From contig CAMJRT010000091.1 in the NCBI GenBank assembly GCA_946408295.1, positions 1 through 5,634 on the forward strand: a stretch of DNA of 5,634 nucleotides, read 5' to 3'. The notes under the pieces were generated by a model. That model was not told the DNA's origin and searched no databases. It saw only the letters and a list, made by a program, of their open reading frames with translations. Each line of letters begins with the position of its first letter. The first letter of the stretch is position 1. The DNA is from an uncultured Bacteroidales bacterium (GTDB lineage: Bacteria > Bacteroidota > Bacteroidia > Bacteroidales > UBA932). The position numbers and the translations under genes were made by a program. This document shows, piece after piece, positions 1 to 5,634 of this stretch.

Positions 1-668
1 GGATTGCGGGGGTCGTCTTCGGGAAGATCGCTCTCGACCTTGCCCACGATGTCGGCACCCACGTCGGCGGCCTTGGTGTAAATACCGCCGCCCACACGGG
101 CGAAGAGGGCCTGGGTGGACGCACCCATACCGAAGGTCAGCATCGTGGTGGTGATGACTACGAGATTGTGCGCCTCGGTGGCCGGATAGAACATCTGCAG
201 GACCCAATACCACAGGGCGATGTCCAGCAGTCCGAGGCCGACGACGGTCAGGCCCATCACGGCGCCGCTGCGGAAGGCGATTTTCAAGCCGGCGTTAAGA
301 CTGCGGCGAGCGGCGTTGGCCGTGCGGCCGGAAGCATAGGTCGCGGTTTTCATACCCACGAAGCCCGCCAGGCCGGAGAAGAAACCGCCGGTGAGGAAGG
401 CAAAGGGCACCCAGAGGTTCTGGACGCCGAATCCGTAGGCCAGGATGGCAAAGAGAACGGCGAGGACGACGAAGACGATGACCACCACCTTGTACTGCTG
501 CTTGAGGTAGGCCATCGCGCCCTCGCGGACATATTGGGCAATCTGCCGCATCGTAGGTGTTCCTTCATCTTCCTTGCGCATCTGGCGGAAGAAAATGAAA
601 GCAAAAGAAAGGGCCAGCAAGGATGCCAGCGGGACACAAATAAACAATGTATTCAACATAGTATTCAT
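1..668 (-). CDS. hppA: Membrane-bound pyrophosphate-energised ion pump HppA, N-terminal part (cut by window edge)
   Basis: Integral membrane pyrophosphatase that couples PPi hydrolysis to Na+ and/or H+ export across the inner membrane. Only the first 222 residues are present; the gene runs off the left edge, and family members are usually about 700 or more residues. Seen: hydrophobic segments near residues 5-27, 60-80, 85-105, 132-160 and 167-187, then the family signature around 191-222 (RVGGGIYTKAADVG, ending in EDDPRN). Arg191, Lys199, Asp202, Asp206 and Glu217 have the same spacing as the pyrophosphate/Mg-binding residues R242, K250, D253, D257 and E268 of the plant enzyme, so the active-site start is intact. 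The start ATG at 668-666 gives MNTMLNTLFI; Met4 is an alternative. It lies 26 bp downstream of the phosphodiesterase gene with no promoter or terminator seen between them, so co-transcription is likely. Ion specificity and K+ dependence cannot be judged because the determining residues lie outside the window. Confidence 0.95.
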   Translation of the reverse strand, partial: MNTMLNTLFICVPLASLLALSFAFIFFRQMRKEDEGTPTMRQIAQYVREGAMAYLKQQYKVVVIVFVVLAVLFAILAYGFGVQNLWVPFAFLTGGFFSGLAGFVGMKTATYASGRTANAARRSLNAGLKIAFRSGAVMGLTVVGLGLLDIALWYWVLQMFYPATEAHNLVVITTTMLTFGMGASTQALFARVGGGIYTKAADVGADIVGKVESDLPEDDPRN

Positions 669-694
669 AGGTTTTACATGGTGAATAATAATTG

Positions 695-1666
695 CTAATT
701 ATGACGGCCGATGCTGCGGAGATAGTTCAGCAGCAATTCGGGACGGTCGGTTTGAATCATCGAAACTCCGGTTTTGAGAATCTCACCATAGACGGATGCG
801 GGCGAACCGGTTTTCTTCCAGGCTTCGAATGCCGCGTCGTCATCATAGCCACGGCCGCAGAGAGAAGGCCATAGGGTGTTGACCCAGGCACGGGAGCCGG
901 CGGCACGCACCAGATCCACCGCCTCTTGATAATCAGCCGGGGTACATTCCGCGTCGTAGCACAACTCGTAAGCGACGGGCTTGTCGGCCGGATTGGCCTT
1001 TCCCGCTTCGATGAAACTCTTCAGCGCCCGACAACTGTCCCGCTTGGGATTGACGATGGGCATATACATCATCTTCTCGGAGTACCGGTTCATTTGGGCG
1101 TTGACAAAATCCACCGCGTTTCCGCCCTTGATGAGCAGTTGTCGGGTGATTCCCACCTTCTCGGCGACGGGCATAATCAAGTCATAGTACTGGAAGCCTT
1201 GGTCGATGTTGATGAGGATGCGGTCCTTGCAAACCCGGAAAGCCTCTTCGAGCGTGGGCATACGCAGGGAATCCGTCGTGACGCCATGGGCTCTTTTGAG
1301 TTTGAGGGCCTTGATTTCCGCCAGCGTCAGTTGATGCACGCCGCTTCCGTGCTCACCCTTCCAGTTGGTGCAACGGCGCACGCTCTTGTCGTGGCTGAGT
1401 ACGATGACGCTGTCTTGGGTCATTTTGACATCCAATTCAACGATATCCGCGCCCATCGCAATGACAGACTCGATGGCGGGAATAGAATTCTCCGGATAAT
1501 TTCGCCAATCGCCCCGATGGCAGGCGACGAGCACATAGTCGGATCCGGGATTGTTCATTTCCGCCATAATTTTTTCCGCCCGGGTGGCATAGCGGGGGCC
1601 ACCGGCACAGGAGAGAACGGCCATCAACAGGACCGCCCAAATACTCATTTTACGCATAGTTTTCAT
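695..1666 (-). CDS. Glycerophosphodiester phosphodiesterase family protein, predicted lipoprotein
   Basis: Predicted enzyme hydrolysing glycerophosphodiesters (phospholipid head-group derivatives) to glycerol-3-phosphate and an alcohol, acting outside the cytoplasm. The product is 323 residues. Residues 1-19 form a signal peptide (MKTMRK, then a hydrophobic stretch) ending in a lipobox-like VLSC with Cys20, so lipid anchoring is likely. The GDPD TIM-barrel domain follows: CHRGD with His50-Arg51, YPENS with Glu59, VELD with Glu77 and Asp79, and SHD with His92. These match the catalytic His pair and metal-binding acids of the family. QTDRP near the C-terminus is the typical late-barrel motif. 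The reading frame stays open up to an ATG at 1741, but that would put 25 extra residues before the signal peptide and start upstream of the predicted promoter, so the ATG at 1666 is preferred. It is first in a leftward unit with hppA. The exact substrate cannot be told from the sequence. Confidence 0.9.
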   Translation of the reverse strand: MKTMRKMSIWAVLLMAVLSCAGGPRYATRAEKIMAEMNNPGSDYVLVACHRGDWRNYPENSIPAIESVIAMGADIVELDVKMTQDSVIVLSHDKSVRRCTNWKGEHGSGVHQLTLAEIKALKLKRAHGVTTDSLRMPTLEEAFRVCKDRILINIDQGFQYYDLIMPVAEKVGITRQLLIKGGNAVDFVNAQMNRYSEKMMYMPIVNPKRDSCRALKSFIEAGKANPADKPVAYELCYDAECTPADYQEAVDLVRAAGSRAWVNTLWPSLCGRGYDDDAAFEAWKKTGSPASVYGEILKTGVSMIQTDRPELLLNYLRSIGRHN

Positions 1667-1711
1667 AAAAAATAAATAAATGTTCACAAAAGGAACGGGC
1701 TCTCCAAAGGA

Positions 1712-1719
1712 CAAATTTA
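1712..1719 (-). promoter_or_regulatory. Predicted Bacteroidota-type -7 element for the leftward unit
   Basis: On the minus strand this reads TAAATTTG, an exact match to the Bacteroidota -7 consensus TAnnTTTG. It lies about 46 bases upstream of the chosen phosphodiesterase start codon (1666), giving a predicted leader of about 40 nt. No good TTG-type -33 element was seen at the usual distance. The motif is short and the DNA A+T-rich, so a chance match is possible; the position in a divergent intergenic region supports it. Confidence 0.5.
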
Positions 1720-1751
1720 CAATTTTTATTTCAAGAACCATAAAAAATTCT

Positions 1752-1759
1752 TACTTTTG
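1752..1759 (+). promoter_or_regulatory. Predicted Bacteroidota-type -7 element for the rightward amino-sugar operon
   Basis: Reads TACTTTTG, an exact match to the TAnnTTTG -7 consensus of Bacteroidota. It lies 24 bases upstream of the ATG at 1784, which predicts a short leader of under 20 nt. No clear -33 TTG is visible at the usual spacing, so the promoter may be weak or activator-dependent. No Shine-Dalgarno sequence precedes the ATG, as is common in this phylum. Confidence 0.55.
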
Positions 1760-1783
1760 CATTTACGGAAATAGATCATTTAT

Positions 1784-3706
1784 ATGGAAAACAAACATTT
1801 CACTCTTGAGGAAGATGGCGGCCTGATTCTGGAAGGCATTTCTTCTGACATCCTACACACCTACGAACATATACCCGCAGAAATCTTTGCGGAATCCGAT
1901 GATGCTTGCAGCGCCGTCGCCGACGAAATCGTCAAGGCGATAGGTGAGAAAAAAGACGGTCTTTTCCGTCTGGGCCTGTCAACCGGCAAAACCCCTCTTT
2001 CCCTCTATCGGGAATTGGTGGCCCGGTACAATGCCGGCAAACTTTCTTTTGCGAATGTCGCGGTGTATTCCATCGACGAGTACTATCCTATCGATCCGAA
2101 AGCGGCCCAAAGCCGCAACCGCCGGATTAACGAGGAACTGCTCAACCTGGTGGATATCAAGAAAGAGAATGTCTGTCTGCCGCAAGGCAACATGCCCAAA
2201 GAAGAACTGGCCGCCTGGTGTGCCGATTACGACAAAAAAGCCAACGGGCTCGACCTGTTGGTCATCGGCGTGGGCGAAAAAGGACAAATCGGCTTCAATG
2301 AGGCGGGGACTTCGGCTTCCAGCCGTACCCGTAATGTTTTGCTCTCCTATACCTCCCGCAAGCGTCAGGCCAAGAATTTCAACAACGACATAAAAGCGAC
2401 GCCGTCCTCGGCCATCACCATCGGCATTTCCACCATGCGTTCCGCCAAGAGAATCATCCTGATGGCCTGGGGCGAAGACAAAGCGCAAGCCGTATATGAT
2501 ATGGTAGAGGCGGACGCCAACCCCGCCTGCCCGGCATCCCTGCTGCAGGGACACGAGAACATCTGCGTCTATACCGACAACAACTCCGCGTCGCTGCTGA
2601 CCCGCTTTGTCGCACCCTGGCGCATCGGACCTTGCCGTTGGAGTCCCAAATACCTGCGTAAGGCCGTCATCTGGCTGTGCCAGACCGTCCACAAGCCCCT
2701 TCTCAAACTTACGCTCAAGGATTACCTGGAGAACTCCCTGGAAGAAGTGCTCGACCTCTACGGGCCCTACGACAAGATCAATATCGATGTTTTCAACGAC
2801 CTTCAGCACACCATTTCCGGATGGCCGGGCGGCAAGCCGAATGCGGATGACAGCACCCGCCCCGTTCCGTCCAAACCCTTCCCCAAACGCGTGATTATTT
2901 TCTCGCCCCATCCCGATGACGATGTAATTTCGATGGGCGGTACCTTCATCCGTCTGGTCCAGCAAGGACACGACGTACATGTGGCCTATGAAACGTCCGG
3001 CAATGTAGCCGTGCACGACGATGTCGTCTATCAGCACATCGACGCCGCCCGCGAACTGGGCTACGGAGACCGCCGCGAAGAGGTACGCCAGATTATCGAA
3101 AGCAAACGTCCGGGCGAGCCGGAGCCCCGCGCCCTGCTCGAACTCAAAGGCGCCATCCGCCGCAGCGAAGCCCGGGGAGCCGTCCGTTCCTTCGGTCTCA
3201 ACGAAGACACCAACGCCCATTTCCTCAATCTGCCCTTCTACGAGACGGGCGGCATCAAGAAAGGCGAGCGTACCCAGAAAGATATCGATATCATCATCGA
3301 CCTCCTGCAGCAAGTGAAGCCCCAGCAGATTTATCTGGCCGGCGATTTGGCCGACCCGCACGGCACCCACCGCGTGTGTACCGAGGCTGTGCTGGAAGCG
3401 CTTCGACAACTGGAAAATGAAGCCTGGTTGAAAGAGTGCCATTGCTGGCTCTACCGGGGGGCCTGGATGGAATGGGAACTCGGCCGCGTGGATATGGCCG
3501 TTCCCTTGAGTCCGGATGAACTGATAAAAAAACGCCACGCCATCTACCGCCACCTGTCCCAGAAGGACATTATGCCCTTCCCGGGCGACGACCCCCGCGA
3601 ATTCTGGCAGCGTGCCGAAGAACGTACCCAAAACACCGCCCGCCTCTACAACGAACTGGGTATGGCGGAATACCAGGCCATTGAAGTTTTTGTTAAATTG
3701 TTTTAA
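1784..3706 (+). CDS. Fusion of a NagB-like glucosamine-6-phosphate deaminase domain and a PIG-L family deacetylase
   Basis: A 640-residue cytoplasmic two-domain protein with no signal peptide. Residues about 30-275 are NagB-like: phosphate-loop LSTGKTP (65-71), SIDEY with Asp98 (equivalent to the E. coli base Asp72), VGEKGQIGFNE (163-173), SSRTR (179-183), and Lys233 matching phosphate-binding Lys208. However, E. coli Asp141 and His143 are replaced by Lys166 and Gln168, and Arg172 by Lys197; Glu148 is kept as Glu173. Deaminase activity of this half is therefore doubtful. Residues about 276-366 form a connecting region containing SGWPGGKPNADD. Residues about 367-535 are PIG-L/LmbE-like: SPHPDDD (374-380; His376, Asp378 and Asp379 as metal ligands and catalytic base) and DPHGTHR (524-530) supplying the distal His. 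Members of that family typically N-deacetylate GlcNAc-containing substrates. The gene is first in the rightward operon, 6 bp before canonical nagB. A deacetylation step feeding NagB is an inference; a regulatory or structural role for the NagB-like half is also possible. Confidence 0.9.
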   Translation: MENKHFTLEEDGGLILEGISSDILHTYEHIPAEIFAESDDACSAVADEIVKAIGEKKDGLFRLGLSTGKTPLSLYRELVARYNAGKLSFANVAVYSIDEYYPIDPKAAQSRNRRINEELLNLVDIKKENVCLPQGNMPKEELAAWCADYDKKANGLDLLVIGVGEKGQIGFNEAGTSASSRTRNVLLSYTSRKRQAKNFNNDIKATPSSAITIGISTMRSAKRIILMAWGEDKAQAVYDMVEADANPACPASLLQGHENICVYTDNNSASLLTRFVAPWRIGPCRWSPKYLRKAVIWLCQTVHKPLLKLTLKDYLENSLEEVLDLYGPYDKINIDVFNDLQHTISGWPGGKPNADDSTRPVPSKPFPKRVIIFSPHPDDDVISMGGTFIRLVQQGHDVHVAYETSGNVAVHDDVVYQHIDAARELGYGDRREEVRQIIESKRPGEPEPRALLELKGAIRRSEARGAVRSFGLNEDTNAHFLNLPFYETGGIKKGERTQKDIDIIIDLLQQVKPQQIYLAGDLADPHGTHRVCTEAVLEALRQLENEAWLKECHCWLYRGAWMEWELGRVDMAVPLSPDELIKKRHAIYRHLSQKDIMPFPGDDPREFWQRAEERTQNTARLYNELGMAEYQAIEVFVKLF

Positions 3707-3712
3707 TACACT

Positions 3713-4504
3713 ATGAGACTTATTATTGAAAACACCTACGACGCCTGTTCCGTCTGGGCCGCCAAGTACATCGCCGACGCCATCAAAGCGAAGGCCGCCA
3801 AAACCGACAAACCCTTCGTTCTCGGGCTTCCGACCGGCTCCACGCCCATCGGGACTTACAAAGAATTGATTCGTCTGTATAAAGAAGGTTACGTTTCTTT
3901 CAAGAACGTCATCACTTTCAATATGGATGAATATGTCGGCTTGCCCGAAACGCATCCCGAGAGTTACCACTCTTTTATGAAGAATAATTTCTTCGACTTC
4001 GTGGATGTCCCCAAGGAGAACATCAACATCCTCAACGGCAACGCGCCCGACCTGGCGGCCGAGTGCGCCTCCTATGAGGAGCGCATTGTCAAAGCCGGCG
4101 GCATCGACCTCTTCCTGGGCGGCGTCGGCGAAGACGGACACCTTGCTTTCAACGAACCCTTCTCGTCTTTGGCTTCCCGCACCCGCGTCAAGAGCCTGAC
4201 CTACGACACCATTCTGGTCAACTCCCGCTTCTTCGGGGGCGACATCAACCAAGTGCCCAAACAGGCGATGACCGTGGGCGTGGCCACCGTCCTCAGCGCC
4301 AAAGAGGTGCTGGTGCTGGCCTTCGGCCACAAGAAAGCCCGTGCCCTACAGCAGGCCGTCGAGGGCCCTTACACCCACGTCTGCACCCTGTCCGCCCTCC
4401 AGGCCCATCCGAAAGGCATCATCGTGTGCGATGAATTGGCCGCCGGAGAATTGAAGGTCAACACCTGGCGTTACTTTAAAGATATCGAGAAAGACAACCT
4501 GTAA
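3713..4504 (+). CDS. nagB: Glucosamine-6-phosphate deaminase NagB
   Basis: Cytoplasmic enzyme converting glucosamine-6-phosphate to fructose-6-phosphate and ammonia, the step that feeds amino sugars into glycolysis. At 263 residues it is about as long as the E. coli enzyme (266) and aligns with it without gaps through the key sites, so numbering is the same: LGLPTGSTP phosphate loop (37-45), FNMDEYVGL with Asp72, [14 protein letters not shown] with Asp141, His143 and Glu148, NSRFF with Arg172, and Lys208. All catalytic and phosphate-binding residues are present. Ser151, Arg158, Lys160 and Tyr254, which form the GlcNAc-6-phosphate allosteric site in E. coli, are also kept, as is the N-terminal MRLI whose Met1 contributes to that site. 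This supports the start at 3713. It lies 6 bp after the fusion gene and 18 bp before the GH36-like gene, so it is the middle gene of an operon and is probably translated from the shared message. Confidence 0.97.
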   Translation: MRLIIENTYDACSVWAAKYIADAIKAKAAKTDKPFVLGLPTGSTPIGTYKELIRLYKEGYVSFKNVITFNMDEYVGLPETHPESYHSFMKNNFFDFVDVPKENINILNGNAPDLAAECASYEERIVKAGGIDLFLGGVGEDGHLAFNEPFSSLASRTRVKSLTYDTILVNSRFFGGDINQVPKQAMTVGVATVLSAKEVLVLAFGHKKARALQQAVEGPYTHVCTLSALQAHPKGIIVCDELAAGELKVNTWRYFKDIEKDNL

Positions 4505-4522
4505 TCCTTTATCCCATACTGT

Positions 4523-5634
4523 ATGAAACGATTCTTCTTGCTTTTATCTGCGGCCCTGCTGCTACTTCCCGACACCGGTTATACCGCCCCTAAAAACAAA
4601 AAGAAAGACACGCATACGGTGGTCGCCGTCCCCTCGGTCGAGGCCAAGATTATCGCGATTGAGACGGACGGCATCCAGTGGTTGTTCAATGTGGACAAGA
4701 CCGGGGTTCTGCGCAGTTATCATTTCGGGAAGCGAATCGCAGACCCCGGACAGTTTCTGGAGTTTTCCGGTTCGCGCACCCGTCACGGCATTGAAAAGTA
4801 CGGCGATGCGGCTATGGCGTGGCCGACGGTCGGCGGCCGCTACTACAACGAGCCCGCCCTTCACGTTAAATATGCGGACGGCAGCCACAACACCGAACTC
4901 TACTATACGGGACACGCGGTTTCCGTCGCAGACGATGTGACGACGACCACGATTTCCCTCAAAGACTATGTCACGGCGCTGGAAGTGAATCTCATTTACC
5001 AAGCCTACCGGAAGGAGAATGTCATCGTCAGCCACAGCGAAATCAAAAACGGCGGCAAAAAGAGCGTCGAGTTGGTGGAATACGCGTCCTCCTTTATGCC
5101 CGTCACGGCCGACAAATACCTCCTTACCCACTTCTGGGGGCATTGGGGCTATGAAATGAATGTCAGCCACGAAATGTTGGGATACGACAAGAAGGTCATC
5201 GAGACCCGCGTCGGAGTGTCGGCCACCAAACTCAACAACCCCTCCTTCCTGCTCAGCCTCGACACCGAGGAATACAGCGAACGCTACGGCGAGGTCATAG
5301 CGGGAGCCCTGGCTTGGTCCGGCAACTTCAAACTCTGCTTCGACCGCAACATCAGCCGGCTCAACATCAGCGCAGGCATCAACCCGTACGCCTCCGCCTA
5401 TAAACTGGCGGCCGGCGAGACCTTCACCACACCGGATATGATCTGGACTTGGTCGGGAAACGGGGCCGGACAGGCTTCTCGCAATCTCCATGCTTGGGCC
5501 CGCGTCAATGGGGTCTATGGCGGAGAGAAAATCAACCCCACCCTGCTCAACAGCTGGGAAGGTGCGTACTTCAATTTCAACGCCGCCACGCTCATCAGTA
5601 TGATAGATGACGCCGCAGCAATGGGTTTGGAGAT
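4523..5634 (+). CDS. Secreted alpha-galactosidase-like glycoside hydrolase (GH36 type), N-terminal part (cut by window edge)
   Basis: Predicted exported glycosidase removing terminal alpha-linked galactose-type residues. The first 370 residues are present and the gene runs off the right edge. Residues 1-22 are a signal peptide (MKRFF, a Leu/Ala-rich core, likely cleavage after YTA), followed by a Lys-rich stretch (24-28). There is no lipobox Cys, so a soluble periplasmic or exported protein is expected. Residues about 40-325 resemble the N-terminal beta-sandwich of GH36 enzymes, with many aromatic residues (for example THFWGHWGYE, 202-211). The TIM barrel begins at NPTLLNSWEGAYFNFN (338-353), then LISMIDDAAAMGLE (357-370), a characteristic GH36 entry motif. 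The catalytic Asp residues lie beyond the window, so activity cannot be confirmed. Because the gene follows amino-sugar genes, alpha-N-acetylgalactosaminidase activity, also known in GH36, is an alternative to alpha-galactosidase. The ATG at 4523 sits 18 bp after nagB; the open frame and signal peptide support it. Confidence 0.83.
   Translation, partial: MKRFFLLLSAALLLLPDTGYTAPKNKKKDTHTVVAVPSVEAKIIAIETDGIQWLFNVDKTGVLRSYHFGKRIADPGQFLEFSGSRTRHGIEKYGDAAMAWPTVGGRYYNEPALHVKYADGSHNTELYYTGHAVSVADDVTTTTISLKDYVTALEVNLIYQAYRKENVIVSHSEIKNGGKKSVELVEYASSFMPVTADKYLLTHFWGHWGYEMNVSHEMLGYDKKVIETRVGVSATKLNNPSFLLSLDTEEYSERYGEVIAGALAWSGNFKLCFDRNISRLNISAGINPYASAYKLAAGETFTTPDMIWTWSGNGAGQASRNLHAWARVNGVYGGEKINPTLLNSWEGAYFNFNAATLISMIDDAAAMGLE

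Noticed and set aside
669..694. Possible terminator or promoter between the phosphodiesterase gene and hppA
   Set aside because: Only 26 bases, with no stem-loop followed by a T-run and no TAnnTTTG element on the minus strand.
168..698. A 176-codon plus-strand open frame opposite hppA
   Set aside because: The minus strand encodes a clear membrane pyrophosphatase start with the family signature. The plus-strand product is a polar, low-complexity shadow.
926..1675. A 249-codon plus-strand open frame opposite the phosphodiesterase gene
   Set aside because: The minus strand encodes a full set of GDPD catalytic motifs. The plus-strand translation resembles nothing recognisable and runs into the intergenic promoter region.
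1979..4330. A 783-codon open frame on the minus strand, antisense to the fusion gene and nagB
   Set aside because: It spans two clearly recognisable genes on the plus strand and ignores their boundary. Its translation is low-complexity (rich in Gly, Val, Phe and Asp) with no recognisable domain. It is explained by codon bias in GC-rich genes.
4562..5491. A 309-codon minus-strand open frame opposite the GH36-like gene
   Set aside because: The plus strand carries a signal peptide and GH36 motifs through the same stretch. The antisense product shows no family motif, so it is a shadow frame.

Overview
The window most likely comes from a chromosome of the Bacteroidota, probably order Bacteroidales. 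The evidence is a NagB-like/PIG-L fusion protein of a kind I associate with that group, two TAnnTTTG-type -7 promoter elements, and start codons without clear Shine-Dalgarno sequences. The genes are visibly GC-rich compared with the A+T-rich intergenic DNA. No RNA genes, mobile elements, CRISPR arrays or long repeats were seen. Genes fill almost the whole window.

Layout: two transcription units diverge from a short A+T-rich intergenic region (1667-1783). The leftward unit (minus strand) is a secreted, probably lipid-anchored glycerophosphodiester phosphodiesterase (695-1666), followed after 26 bp by hppA, a membrane pyrophosphate-energised ion pump whose first 222 residues are present (1-668). 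The rightward unit (plus strand) has three tightly packed genes: a 640-residue fusion of a NagB-like sugar-phosphate isomerase domain to a PIG-L-type deacetylase (1784-3706), a complete canonical glucosamine-6-phosphate deaminase NagB (3713-4504, gap 6 bp), and the first 370 residues of a secreted GH36-type alpha-galactosidase-like glycosidase (from 4523, gap 18 bp).

How the genes may work together: the rightward operon looks like a glycan and amino-sugar salvage module. The exported glycosidase would release an alpha-linked galactose or N-acetylgalactosamine residue. The PIG-L domain could remove an N-acyl group from an amino-sugar (phosphate) derivative, and NagB converts glucosamine-6-phosphate to fructose-6-phosphate and ammonia. 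The most notable observation is that the NagB-like half of the fusion has lost two residues of the classical catalytic set (Asp141 and His143 of E. coli NagB are Lys166 and Gln168 here), while the stand-alone NagB next door keeps all of them plus the allosteric-site residues. I see no wholly undescribed system; the degenerate-plus-intact NagB pair is the best lead.
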